NCBI GenBank assembly: GCA_002706885.1
Contig: PAKY01000045.1
Coordinates: 1 to 41,910 of the forward strand
Direction of reading: 5' to 3'
DNA: 41,910 nucleotides
Origin: Phycisphaerae bacterium
GTDB lineage: Bacteria; Planctomycetota; Phycisphaerae; Phycisphaerales; UBA1924
This document shows, piece by piece, positions 9,923 to 18,081 of this stretch. A program made the position numbers and the translations under genes. Below the pieces are notes generated by a model. That model saw only the letters and a program-made list of their open reading frames with translations, ran no database searches and was not told the DNA's origin. Within the stretch, counting starts at the first letter, position 1, and the number at the start of each line of letters is the position of its first letter.

Positions 9923-9951
9923 TTCGATTGCAAGTGAGTGCTTGCTAAAAT
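9923..9951 (+). promoter_or_regulatory. Candidate promoter with abutting palindrome for the pseudopilin operon
   Basis: A -10-like TAAAAT (9946-9951) stands 17 bases after a weak -35-like TTCGAT (9923-9928). A perfect inverted repeat GCAAG-TGAGTG-CTTGC (9930-9945) fills the spacer and touches the -10, which would suit a repressor site. The transcript would have a leader of about 70 bases before the ATG at 10031. Confidence 0.4.
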
Positions 9952-10030
9952 GTACTCGATAGCCCGCGGAACGCCAACGGCTTTGGGCGAACGCCGAGTC
10001 GGTCGGGGCGTTTCGGAAAGGACCAACTGG

Positions 10031-11059
10031 ATGCTCGTCAGACGGGGATCTGGCCATCGAGCGGCGTTCACGCTCATTGAACTGCTCGTGGTCATTGCGA
10101 TCATTGCTTTGCTGATCGGAATTCTTCTCCCGGCGCTGGGCGTCGCGCGGGAATCTGCTCGTCGCTCGGTCTGCCTGAGCAACGTTCGGCAGCTCGGCGT
10201 CGCGGGTCACACGCACAGCAACGACAACAAGCGCGGGGTGTTCATCCCGACGTTCTGGTGGTTCTCCGACAACATCGGGTGGTTCTTCCCGAACTACCTG
10301 GACAACACGGACGTCGCGACGTGTCCCTCGACTCGGAACCACGTTCGGAGCGATCTTCGGATGGACTCGGAGGATCCGCGACTGGGAACGGTCGGAGCGA
10401 TCAACGCTGGTTGGGTGCCGGAGCTGTATGGGCGAGGGGACTTCCTCTTCGACCTGTTCCGTTCCGCACGGAACCGCTTCGACGACGAGGGTGGGCACAG
10501 CTACGAAGCGCTCGCCTGGTTTGAGCCGGGGCGTTACCCGGATGGCACGCTGATTCCGAGAGAGGGAAATGGTTCGCCGCGCGAGCAGAACGGGATCGAT
10601 CCGCTGCCGGGCAACCTGCCAGACGGCTTCGATGATCCTTCCTGGGACGTTGGCGTGCTCAAGACGCAGACGAACATCGACTTCCCGTCGCGGAACGTGA
10701 TCTTTCTGGACAGCGACTCCGATTGGAACCCCGACGAGAATCGCGCGCCGCCCGAGTTCGTCGAGCAGCTCGGCGTGCTCAAGCCGAATCAGCCCGATGA
10801 TGTCGGGGCGGCTTCCGTGCGGCCGGCGTGGCCTGACGAGTGGAACAACCACGGCGAATCGGGCGTGAACGCGTCGCTCGCGGACGGGTCGGCTCGGTTT
10901 ACGGAAGCGGGGGAGCGGCTCATCACCCGCTACCTCGAGTCGTACTCGGATCTCACGGTGCAGCCGCTGCCCGACATGCTCGAGCAGCACACGCAGTATC
11001 GGTGGATCGGTGACGATCCTGACCACGGCGTGCCGGTGTACGAGCGACAGAACCGCTGA
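10031..11059 (+). CDS. Pseudopilin-like protein with prepilin N-methylation leader
   Basis: This 342-residue protein has a class III leader: a short basic segment ([11 protein letters not shown]) then [19 protein letters not shown], in which the prepilin peptidase would cut before Phe and methylate it; Glu at +5 is present. The stretch [19 protein letters not shown] follows, as in the large planctomycete pseudopilin family. Near the C-terminus is [13 protein letters not shown], a variant of the H-x9-DG signature with ten residues between His and Asp-Gly. I chose the ATG at 10031 because GGAAAGGA lies about 8 bases upstream and the leader length is right; the frame is open from 9938. The stop overlaps the acylase ATG (TGATG), so the two genes are translationally coupled. 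The protein is expected to be a minor pilin or surface protein in the inner membrane or a pseudopilus. Confidence 0.88.
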   Translation: MLVRRGSGHRAAFTLIELLVVIAIIALLIGILLPALGVARESARRSVCLSNVRQLGVAGHTHSNDNKRGVFIPTFWWFSDNIGWFFPNYLDNTDVATCPSTRNHVRSDLRMDSEDPRLGTVGAINAGWVPELYGRGDFLFDLFRSARNRFDDEGGHSYEALAWFEPGRYPDGTLIPREGNGSPREQNGIDPLPGNLPDGFDDPSWDVGVLKTQTNIDFPSRNVIFLDSDSDWNPDENRAPPEFVEQLGVLKPNQPDDVGAASVRPAWPDEWNNHGESGVNASLADGSARFTEAGERLITRYLESYSDLTVQPLPDMLEQHTQYRWIGDDPDHGVPVYERQNR

Positions 11060-13530
11060 TGACTATGACGAATTCGAACGTTTTGAAGACCGTCGGATGC
11101 GCGGTTGGGCTGTGGCTCGCGACCGTGGCTTCGGCCGCGCCGGTTGGCGGCGCGATCCACGCGCTGCTCGGGTTGCCTCGGTACGACGGCGCGACCTCTG
11201 TAGACGGCATCGGCGGCGAAGCGAGGATCGAGCGTGACGATCGCGCGATGGCGCGGGTGGTGGCGGGTTCGGTCGGCGACGCGTTCTTCGCCCAGGGCTA
11301 CGCGCACGCGCAGGACCGGTTGTTTCAAATGGACCTCTATCGGCGGCTCGCATCCGGCGAAGTGGCGGCGCTCGTCGGGCCCGCAGGCATCGGACTTGAC
11401 CGCGTTCATCGGCTGTATGGCTTCGATGCTGTGGCAGGTCAGGTGTACGAACAGGCGGGGGACACCTACAGGGGATATCTGGACAGCTATGCGGCGGGCG
11501 TGAACGCGGGGATGCGGGACCTCGCCGGGTGGCCTCCTGAGTACGTCGCGTTGGCAGCGACGCCGGAGGCCTGGAGCGGGCGGGATTGCTGCCTTGTCGC
11601 GCTGTTCATGTTCATCGCGCTCGCGGACGACTACGGCTCCGAACGGGCGATGACCGCGATCGCGGCGACGGCGCCGGACGAGTTGATCTCGTTCCTCATG
11701 CCCGATGTCGAACGGTTCGACGCGCCGATGATCGGGGCGCCGTGGAACCGCGATGCGGCGGCCCCGATTCCCGGGCCGGATGTCGTTGATCTCCGAAGCG
11801 ACGACGGGCGGTCGGGGGCGGACAAGCCTTCGCCTGTGATGGACGTGCCGATCGAGGACACGCTCGGGCTCGTGCCGGGGTCGAACGCGTGGGCGGTGTC
11901 GAGCGCGAAGACGCGGTCGGGGCGGGCGATGCTCGCGAATGACATGCACATGCCGCTGGGGGCGCCGTCGATCTGGTACCCGATGCAGCTCGAGTGGGGC
12001 GGCGGCGGGTGGACGGACGAGGGCGAGCCGATCGCGCAGAGCGGTCGCGAGCGTGGACAGGCCGTGGGTCTTTCTCTGCCCGGGATGCCCGGGATGGCGT
12101 CGTGCAGCAACGGATCGGTCGCGACGGGGTTCACGAACCTGATCGCTGACGTGATCGATCGTGTCGCCATCGACGTGGATCCGGATGACGAGACGCGGTA
12201 CCGCGAGGGCGACGGTTTCACGGCGTTCGACGATCGCGTGGAGATCATCGATGTGCGAGGGGCGAACCCGCGGGCGATGATCATTCGCGAGACGGCGTGG
12301 GGGCCGGTGCAGGGGCGGTTGGCCGACGGGCGACCGTATGCGCTTGCCTGGTCGCCGCTGGCTGCGGAACACGTCGATCTGATGATGTTCGAGTACCTGT
12401 TCGCACGCGATGTTGAGGAAGCGGTCGCGATCGCTCGACAGGCGAAGGGGCCGCCGTTGAACGCGGTGTTTGCGGATCGGAACGGCGACGTCGCGTGGGC
12501 GGTGAGCGGGTGGATTCCATCGCGGCGCGGCGTTGATGGACTGCGGTCGTCGTCGTGGGGCGCGGGCGAGGGTTGGTCGGGGCCGATCGACGACGCGGAT
12601 CGTCCGAGCGTGGTGGCGCCGGCGAACGGGATGGTCTGGACGAGCAACAACCGGGGCGCGGAGCCGGCGGCGATGGACGCGGTGGGGAAGGTCTTTGCGT
12701 CACCGACTCGGGCGTTCCGCGTGCGGCAGGTTCTCGGCTCGAAACGGACGTTCGATGAGGAAGATTTTCTCTCCCTTCAGTACGACGTGCGGGCGCAGCA
12801 CCTGGATTTCTACCAGGACCAGTTGCGGGCGGCGTTCGCGGGTCGACGGTCGGCTGATCCGGCGGTCGCGTGGGCGGTCCGGTTGGTGACTGCGTGGCGC
12901 GGCGACGCGTCGGTCGATTCGCGCGGGCATCGTCATCTGCGTGCGTTCAGGCATTGGCTGACGCGGGATCTCGTCGGGCGGATGATCGCCGAAGCGAAGA
13001 CGTACGATCCGGGGCTTCGGTTCTGGCCGCCTTCGGACGAGCCGGTGCGGCGGATCCTCGAGGAACGACCGGCGCACTTGCTTCCGTCGGGATCGTCGGA
13101 CTGGGACGCGTACCTGCGCGAGGCGTTTGCTTCGTCGCTCCGAGAGACGCTCGAGGACGACGTCGAGGACGGTCGCTCGCTGGCGATCGACGCGCTTTGG
13201 GGTGAAGTGAACAGGCTGGACATGCGACACATGCTCGGCGCCTCGGTTCCGCGAGAGCTCGTTCCGCTGGCGGGTTTGCTGAGCATGCCTTCGCACCTGC
13301 AGGAGGGCGACGAGGGGACCGTGCGCGTCGCGAGGCCTTCTTTCGGCTCGTCGTGTCAGTTCGTCGTGCAGCCCGGCGCGGAAGGTGACGGGTACCTGAT
13401 GATTCCGGGCGGGATCAGCGGGAACCCGTTCAGCGTCCATTTCCGGGATCGGCACGCAGCGTGGGCGACCGGGCGGGCGGAGCCGCTGCTGGTGCAGGAC
13501 GCACAGCACACGCTCATTTTGCGGCCGTGA
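11059..13530 (+). CDS. Penicillin acylase-family (S45, Ntn hydrolase) amidohydrolase
   Basis: This 823-residue protein has the length and order of the S45 acylases. It has a signal-like N-terminus (LKTVGCAVGLWLATVASAAP), an alpha-chain motif FFAQGYAHAQDRLFQMDLYRR, and an acidic linker before Gly274-Ser275-Asn-Ala-Trp. Ser275 would become the N-terminal nucleophile of the beta chain after self-cleavage; NDMHMPLGAPSIWYPMQL follows as in the family. The C-terminal part has SFGSSCQFVVQPG. Members hydrolyse amide bonds of penicillin side chains, acyl-homoserine lactones or cyclic lipopeptides; the sequence does not decide among these. The probable location is the periplasm. The start overlaps the pseudopilin stop by one base, which makes a two-gene operon ending at the hairpin near 13685. 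Confidence 0.9.
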   Translation: MTMTNSNVLKTVGCAVGLWLATVASAAPVGGAIHALLGLPRYDGATSVDGIGGEARIERDDRAMARVVAGSVGDAFFAQGYAHAQDRLFQMDLYRRLASGEVAALVGPAGIGLDRVHRLYGFDAVAGQVYEQAGDTYRGYLDSYAAGVNAGMRDLAGWPPEYVALAATPEAWSGRDCCLVALFMFIALADDYGSERAMTAIAATAPDELISFLMPDVERFDAPMIGAPWNRDAAAPIPGPDVVDLRSDDGRSGADKPSPVMDVPIEDTLGLVPGSNAWAVSSAKTRSGRAMLANDMHMPLGAPSIWYPMQLEWGGGGWTDEGEPIAQSGRERGQAVGLSLPGMPGMASCSNGSVATGFTNLIADVIDRVAIDVDPDDETRYREGDGFTAFDDRVEIIDVRGANPRAMIIRETAWGPVQGRLADGRPYALAWSPLAAEHVDLMMFEYLFARDVEEAVAIARQAKGPPLNAVFADRNGDVAWAVSGWIPSRRGVDGLRSSSWGAGEGWSGPIDDADRPSVVAPANGMVWTSNNRGAEPAAMDAVGKVFASPTRAFRVRQVLGSKRTFDEEDFLSLQYDVRAQHLDFYQDQLRAAFAGRRSADPAVAWAVRLVTAWRGDASVDSRGHRHLRAFRHWLTRDLVGRMIAEAKTYDPGLRFWPPSDEPVRRILEERPAHLLPSGSSDWDAYLREAFASSLRETLEDDVEDGRSLAIDALWGEVNRLDMRHMLGASVPRELVPLAGLLSMPSHLQEGDEGTVRVARPSFGSSCQFVVQPGAEGDGYLMIPGGISGNPFSVHFRDRHAAWATGRAEPLLVQDAQHTLILRP

Positions 13531-13684
13531 GAACGGTCCCATTGATCACTGATTGACAGACTTTGCACCGACTTTGCGCGATTTCTGCGCATCCTCGGTC
13601 GGAGTTCTGATAGGCTACCTCTTCTCGGTGGAGACGTTTCACGACGTGTCGAAGCTGGGAGGGCGACTGAGAGTGAGATCGCCG

Positions 13685-13722
13685 GGGAGCTACGTCTGGA
13701 GGGGCGCTAGCTCCCTGTTTTT
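13685..13722 (+). terminator. Intrinsic terminator downstream of the acylase operon
   Basis: GGGAGCTA (13685-13692) and TAGCTCCC (13708-13715) form a perfect 8-bp stem followed by TGTTTTT. It lies 155 bases after the acylase stop, so the transcript would have a long 3' untranslated region. A TTGACA-like box at 13552-13557 leaves open a short independent RNA, but no good -10 was seen. Confidence 0.6.
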
Positions 13723-13797
13723 GGGGTATTCCCGCCGCGTCGCTCGACGCTGTGAGGCCTTGTGGTTGCGCTGTGCGAGGCCGCACGAGACATCCGG

Positions 13798-14613
13798 TCA
13801 GGTGGCGGCGCGCAGATCGAGTAGCCACACGCCGTCGTCGGGCATCCGGAACCGATCGGGCGCGACGCGGTCGAGTTCGGTGCGGATCGCCGCGATTTCG
13901 GTGTCGTCGGCGGGCAGGTGCATCGGAACGAATAGATCCGGCCAGCCGTGCTCGTTGAGCATCGCGATGAGGGTGTCGGCGTCGCCGTGGGCCGCCATGG
14001 GTGAGGCGGCCTGCGTGTCGTGCAGGAGGATCTGTGCGCCTGAGGCGCGTGAAAGCAGTCGCGCCGCGGGCTCGGTGTCGCTCGACCAGATGAGCTTCCA
14101 TCCGGCGCCGTCGTGTTGGATGACGAGCCCAAGCGGAGCGAGGGAGCCGTGGCGGCCTCCGATCGCTTCGTAACGCCAGCCGTCCCAGAGTTCGCCCTTC
14201 GCGGTTTCCCCTTCCGCGGTGACGGGGAGGGGGTGGAGGTTGACGCGGTAGAGGTCGGACTGTTCGGCGAGGCCGAAGAGGTCGAGCGTTCGTTCGACGA
14301 GGTCCGCGTCGGATTCGGGGCAGATGAGGTTGAGTTCGGCCATCGGGCCCGGGGTATTCGGTCGGGCGGCGCGGAGGGGCTTGCAAAGCTGGATGCACTC
14401 GTGGACGAACGAGGGGAGGCCGTGGAGGTGGTCGACGTGTCGGTGGGTGAGGACGGCAGTCTTCACGTCGAGGGGGTCGACGCCGGCCTGGAGGAGCTTG
14501 CGGCAGACGTCGCCCGGGAAGTCGATGAGGAGGGGGCGGCCTGAAAGCTCGAAGAGGGCGGAGGTGTTGCCGCGCTCGATGGTGCTGACGGCGCAGCTCG
14601 AGCCGAGGGTCAT
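13798..14613 (-). CDS. Metallo-beta-lactamase-fold hydrolase, RNase Z-like
   Basis: This 271-residue MBL-fold protein starts with the beta-strand and loop MTLGSSCAVSTIERGNTSALF, typical of the RNase Z/ribonuclease-like branch. It then has LLIDFPGDV, the metal motif LTHRHVDHLHGLP (HxHxDH), later LIWSSDTEP, ILLHDTQ and a final MHLP histidine. It is likely a zinc hydrolase of the ElaC/RNase Z superfamily; tRNA 3'-end processing is possible, but the protein is short and lacks a clear exosite, so the substrate is not assigned. TTG (14652) and GTG (14646) starts exist in frame upstream, but they lie in or next to the gap terminator, so ATG at 14613 is preferred although no Shine-Dalgarno is seen. 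Confidence 0.85.
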   Translation of the reverse strand: MTLGSSCAVSTIERGNTSALFELSGRPLLIDFPGDVCRKLLQAGVDPLDVKTAVLTHRHVDHLHGLPSFVHECIQLCKPLRAARPNTPGPMAELNLICPESDADLVERTLDLFGLAEQSDLYRVNLHPLPVTAEGETAKGELWDGWRYEAIGGRHGSLAPLGLVIQHDGAGWKLIWSSDTEPAARLLSRASGAQILLHDTQAASPMAAHGDADTLIAMLNEHGWPDLFVPMHLPADDTEIAAIRTELDRVAPDRFRMPDDGVWLLDLRAAT

Positions 14614-14650
14614 GACGCGGGCTGAGATCTGTCGCTTCGAGTCCACGCTC

Positions 14651-14685
14651 AAAAAGACCGACGCGGGCTCTCGCCCGCGCCGACC
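14651..14685 (-). terminator. Intrinsic terminator of gap
   Basis: On the minus strand a 13-bp stem (GGTCGGCGCGGGC with GCCCGCGTCGGTC, three G-T pairs) closes a GAGA tetraloop and is followed by TTTTT. It stands 24 bases after the gap stop and just before the MBL gene, so it separates the two genes. Confidence 0.85.
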
Positions 14686-14709
14686 GTGGTCATTCGTTGC
14701 GGGCGTCTA

Positions 14710-15750
14710 TCAGGAGACGCCGTCCTTGTCGGCCATCATGCGGAGCATGTCGACGCAGCGCCAGGCGTAGCCGGCCTCGTTGTCGTACCAGCTCACGACC
14801 TTGAAGAACTGGTCGTTGAGCTCGATGCCGGCGGTGGCGTCGTAGATCGAGCTGTGCTGGTCGCCGATGAAGTCGCTGGAAACGACGGGCTCTTCGGTGT
14901 AGGCGAGCACGCCCTTCATGGGACCCTCGGCCGCGGCCTTCATGGCGGCGTTGATGTCCTTCATGCTGGTCTTCTTCTCGGTCTTGAAGGTGAGGTCGAC
15001 GCAGCTCACGTCGGCGGTCGGGACGCGGAAAGCCATGCCGGTGAGCTTGCCCTTGACCTCGGGGATGCACAGCGCGACGGCCTTGGCGGCGCCGGTGCTG
15101 GCGGGGATGATGTTCTGGTAGGCGTTGCGGCCGCCGCGGAGGTCCTTCTTGCTCGGGCCGTCCTGGGTGGGCTGGGTGGCGGTGGCGGCGTGGATCGTCG
15201 TCATCAGGCCCTCGGTGAGGCCGAAGTTGTCGACGATGACCTTGGTGATGGGCGCGAGGCAGTTGGTGGTGCAGCTCGCGTTGGAGATGACCTTGTCACT
15301 CGACGGGTCGTACTGGTCGTGGTTGACCTTGTAGGCCATGGTCTTGACGCTCTCGGGCGTCTTGGTGGGCGCCGAGATGACGACGCGCTTGGCGCCCGCC
15401 TCGATGTGCTTCGCGGCGTCCTCACCCTTGGTGAAGAGGCCGGTGGACTCGAGAACGTAGTCGACGCCGAGGTCCTTCCAGGGGAGGGCGGCGGGATCGC
15501 GCTCGGCGTAGGTCTTGGTCTCGTAGCCGTTGACGACGAAGGCGGTCTCGCCCTTGGCATCGACGCTCGCGGGCTTGCCGTCGATCAGGAAGCGACCGTG
15601 CATGGTGTCGTACTTGAGGAGGTACGCGAGGTTGTCGGCGGGGACTAGGTCGTTGATGGCGACGATCTCGATGTTCTTGTTCTGCGAAGCGGCGCGGTAG
15701 ACCAGTCGTCCGATGCGCCCGAAGCCGTTGATACCGATTTTGATGGCCAT
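14710..15750 (-). CDS. gap: Glyceraldehyde-3-phosphate dehydrogenase, type I
   Basis: This 346-residue enzyme converts glyceraldehyde-3-phosphate, phosphate and NAD+ to 1,3-bisphosphoglycerate in cytosolic glycolysis. The N-terminal Rossmann fold shows INGFGRIGR and the end of strand two shows AIND, whose Asp34 favours NAD+ over NADP+. The catalytic motif SNASCTTNC has Cys160, and His187 lies in TTIHAAT. The C-terminal signature [16 protein letters not shown] is complete. The Cys number is several residues higher than in many bacterial enzymes, so small insertions lie before it. The ATG at 15750 is preceded by GAAAGGACC. pyrC lies 97 bp upstream on the same strand; a perfect terminator closes gap, so it may have its own promoter in the gap between them. 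Confidence 0.97.
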   Translation of the reverse strand: MAIKIGINGFGRIGRLVYRAASQNKNIEIVAINDLVPADNLAYLLKYDTMHGRFLIDGKPASVDAKGETAFVVNGYETKTYAERDPAALPWKDLGVDYVLESTGLFTKGEDAAKHIEAGAKRVVISAPTKTPESVKTMAYKVNHDQYDPSSDKVISNASCTTNCLAPITKVIVDNFGLTEGLMTTIHAATATQPTQDGPSKKDLRGGRNAYQNIIPASTGAAKAVALCIPEVKGKLTGMAFRVPTADVSCVDLTFKTEKKTSMKDINAAMKAAAEGPMKGVLAYTEEPVVSSDFIGDQHSSIYDATAGIELNDQFFKVVSWYDNEAGYAWRCVDMLRMMADKDGVS

Positions 15751-15847
15751 GTCGTTGGTCCTTTCTCACCGCGCCGCGGGCGCCCGACTGAGGCGTGCGC
15801 GGCCGTTGCGTACTCCGGCGCAATGCTAGGGATCGTGGCGTCCCGAA

Positions 15848-17179
15848 TCAGGCCGATGAAGCGGCTTGATGACGGGAGCAGGCGACTTTCCCACGCACGA
15901 TCGTCGCGACGGCGCGGCCTGTCAGTTCCATGCCCAGGAATGGCGTGTTGCGCGACCGGCCCGCGAGATCGTCCTCGGTCACGGTCCACTTCGTGGTCGG
16001 ATCGATCAGCGTGACGTCGGCGGGCCCGCCCACAACGAGCGACCCCAGACCGCGGGCGTCCAAGCCGCAGAGCTTGGCGGGCTCGATGGTCAGGAGGGCG
16101 ATCAGTCGTGGCCAGTCGATGGCGCCTGTCTCGACGAGGGCGGTCGCGTAACCGCCCAGCGCGGTCTCGAGGCCGATGATGCCGAAGGGGGCGTCCTCGA
16201 AGGGCTCGGCCTTCTCGTCGGGCGTGTGCGGCGCGTGGTCGGTCGCGAGGACGGTGACGACGCCATCGGCGACGGCCTGGCGGAGGGCGTCGACGTCGGA
16301 CCGCTCGCGGAGGGGCGGGTTCATCTTGGCGTGCGTGTCGAAGGCCTGGCCGCTCTCGCCCGCGACGAGGTCGTCGGTCAGGAGAAGGTGGTGGGGGCTG
16401 GCCTCGGCTGTGACGGGCAACCCCGCGTCGCGGGCGCGGCGGATGAGGTCGACGGAGCCGCCGCTGGACATGTGCTGGACGTGGTACTTCGCGCGCCCGC
16501 CACCCACGGCGACGAGGCGGATGTCGCGCTCGATGATGATCTCCTCGGCGACGCGGGGCCAACCGATGAGGCCGAGGCGCGTGGAGACGGCGCCGGCGTG
16601 CATGACGGCGCCGCGGGTGAGCGACGGCTCCTGGCAGTGCTGCATGAAGACCGTGCCGACCTCGGCGACGAGGGAGAGGACGGTGGCCATCATGCCGGCG
16701 CTGGCGATGACGTCGCCGTCGTCGCTGATCCCGACCGCTCCTGCCTTGATGAGGCCCCAGACGTCGGTGGGCGCCTCGCCCTTGCGGCCGACGGTGCCGG
16801 CGGCGACGGGGAAGACGCGGCAGGCGGCGGTCTCGTCGGCCCGCTTGAGGACGCCCCGGACGGTGGTGGGGGTGTCGATCGCGGGGGCGGTGTTGGGCAT
16901 GCAGCAGACGGTGGTGAACCCACCCGCGACGGCGGCGGCCGTGCCGGTGGCGATGGTCTCCTTGCGCTCCTGGCCCGGGTCGCGGAGGTGGACGTGGGGG
17001 TCGATGAGGCCCGGGGAGGCGATGAGGCCGTCGGCGTCGATGACGCGGTCGGCGGCGGCGGCGTCGAGGTTTGCGCCTAGATCGGCGATTGTGCCGTTGT
17101 CGATGGCGATGTCGGCGGTCTCGTCGCGGCCCGAGGCGGGGTCGATGACCCGCGCGGCGCGTATGAGCAGTGTGGTCAT
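15848..17179 (-). CDS. pyrC: Dihydroorotase, class I
   Basis: This 443-residue amidohydrolase performs the reversible cyclisation of carbamoyl-aspartate to dihydroorotate, the third step of pyrimidine synthesis. The metal motif SPGLIDPHVHLRDPGQ (HxH) is followed by CMPNTAPAIDTP, FMQHCQEPSLT, YHVQHMSSGGSVDLI, TAEASPHHLLLTDD and ATDHAPHTPDEK, whose Asp is the catalytic base position. These are all class I dihydroorotase markers, and no key residue is missing. The ATG at 17179 fits the family N-terminus (MTTLLIRAARVIDP); the frame is open further upstream, but that sequence runs antisense through tRNA-Pro and cannot be coding. It is not beside pyrB, which often pairs with class I pyrC. Confidence 0.96.
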   Translation of the reverse strand: MTTLLIRAARVIDPASGRDETADIAIDNGTIADLGANLDAAAADRVIDADGLIASPGLIDPHVHLRDPGQERKETIATGTAAAVAGGFTTVCCMPNTAPAIDTPTTVRGVLKRADETAACRVFPVAAGTVGRKGEAPTDVWGLIKAGAVGISDDGDVIASAGMMATVLSLVAEVGTVFMQHCQEPSLTRGAVMHAGAVSTRLGLIGWPRVAEEIIIERDIRLVAVGGGRAKYHVQHMSSGGSVDLIRRARDAGLPVTAEASPHHLLLTDDLVAGESGQAFDTHAKMNPPLRERSDVDALRQAVADGVVTVLATDHAPHTPDEKAEPFEDAPFGIIGLETALGGYATALVETGAIDWPRLIALLTIEPAKLCGLDARGLGSLVVGGPADVTLIDPTTKWTVTEDDLAGRSRNTPFLGMELTGRAVATIVRGKVACSRHQAASSA

Positions 17180-17242
17180 GCCCGGAGGGTACCCGGGCGG
17201 GGGCGATTGGCGGGTGTGGCGGCTGGTCTCGGGGACGCTGCT

Positions 17243-17271
17243 TTGAGGCGGGGGGTGGAGCGGGCTATTGT
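17243..17271 (+). promoter_or_regulatory. Candidate promoter for tRNA-Pro(GGG)
   Basis: TTGAGG (17243-17248) and TATTGT (17266-17271) are spaced by 17 bases, about 46 bases before the mature tRNA. Four of six bases match consensus in each box. Confidence 0.5.
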
Positions 17272-17317
17272 TCCGACTCTCTCCGCGGGGCGAAGGCCCG
17301 GCGGGGGGCTGGATTGA

Positions 17318-17392
17318 CGGGGTGTAGCGCAGCTTGGTTAGCGCGCTTGACTGGGGGTCAAGAGGTCGGGAGTTCGAATCTCCCCACCCCGA
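17318..17392 (+). tRNA. tRNA-Pro (anticodon GGG)
   Basis: The acceptor arms CGGGGTG and CACCCCG pair perfectly, the anticodon stem is CTTGA/TCAAG with loop CTGGGGG (anticodon GGG), and the T arm is CGGGAGTTCGAATCTCCC. The discriminator is A and CCA is not encoded. Its 3' end is the left border of a compositionally different island. Confidence 0.95.
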
Positions 17393-17401
17393 TTGAACGA
17401 C

Positions 17402-17440
17402 GCAAGAAGCCACCGCAACGCCGGTGGCTTCTTGCATTTT
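17402..17440 (+). terminator. Strong intrinsic terminator after tRNA-Pro(GGG)
   Basis: A 14-bp perfect stem GCAAGAAGCCACCG / CGGTGGCTTCTTGC closes a 6-base loop and is followed by ATTTT. It starts ten bases after the tRNA. Confidence 0.85.
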
Positions 17441-18001
17441 CAAGTCATTCAAAAAATGGAGTAGTAGCGTCCCGGTCTTGAATCACCAGTTCATACCAGA
17501 GCGCAACACAAACGCGGCTTGCCGCGAGTGGGTCTCCGGACCTCAACGAAAACGCCACCAACCTGAGCGTCCCCGACACCGCTTCGCGCCGCGCTAGCTA
17601 ACCGCGATCGTATACCCGCTCTCTACCCCGGCCCGCGCGACGCAAGAGGCCCTTGCCACCACAACTACCCATACCTGGTGCACATCACGCGTCACCCTAT
17701 GCGCCCACTCCTCCGGATCGCAACTGATCATCTTCCGCCTGACCAGGGCCGCCATTTCAAGGGACGTCCGCACCCGTTACGCCGCTCTACGCCGTGATAG
17801 ACCCATTGGGAATAGAGACAACGGTGAACTTCGACACTGGATCCCTGCTCCCGAGACCGCACCCGACGGACAGCCTACATCTTGACGCACGGTCCCCACC
17901 ATTTTCCTTCACGGTCTCCGCTAACGCCTGTTTTATTGATAACTGCTGTCGTTTTCGTGGTTTGGCGCGAGGCCTGACACGACGTCAAATCTGTGAATGG
18001 C
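17441..18001 (+). other. Gene-poor left part of the tRNA-Pro island
   Basis: About 560 bases have no convincing gene and a lower GC content than the flanks, with many stops in all frames. The only protein-like readings are a 53-residue minus-strand frame (17594-17755) and a cysteine-rich 72-residue plus-strand frame (17794-18012) that runs into the promoter of the next operon and is probably chance. No integrase or transposase remnant was recognised. It may be decayed mobile DNA. Confidence 0.5.
17594..17755 (-). CDS. Possible 53-residue small protein
   Basis: An ATG-to-TAG frame encodes 53 residues, beginning MAALVRRKMISCDPEEWAHR and ending SGYTIAVS. The composition looks protein-like: a basic start, then an acidic-aromatic stretch, then a hydrophobic VWVVVVARASCVARAG segment. 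There is no clear Shine-Dalgarno and no recognised family. It could be a fragment of a decayed island gene or chance. Confidence 0.25.
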   Translation of the reverse strand: MAALVRRKMISCDPEEWAHRVTRDVHQVWVVVVARASCVARAGVESGYTIAVS

Positions 18002-18036
18002 TGTGTCCTTGACAACACATGGCGCATCGATATACT
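18002..18036 (+). promoter_or_regulatory. Strong sigma-70 promoter with dyad over the -35 box
   Basis: A perfect TTGACA (18009-18014) is followed after 16 bases by TATACT (18031-18036). The -35 is centred in an inverted repeat TGTGT-CCTTGACA-ACACA (18002-18019), a possible operator. The start site would be near 18043, about 40 bases before the ATG at 18082. This is the cleanest consensus promoter on the plus strand in the window. Confidence 0.75.
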
Positions 18037-18081
18037 GAGGCTCCCTACCGCGTTCCAACACCCAGTATCAAGGAGCCGATC

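Noticed and set aside
15866..17080. A 404-residue plus-strand frame opposite pyrC
   Set aside because: Low-complexity antisense of a clear dihydroorotase.
17794..18012. A 72-residue Cys-rich plus-strand frame before the island operon
   Set aside because: No ribosome site, no homology recognised, and its end overlaps the -35 box of the strong promoter.
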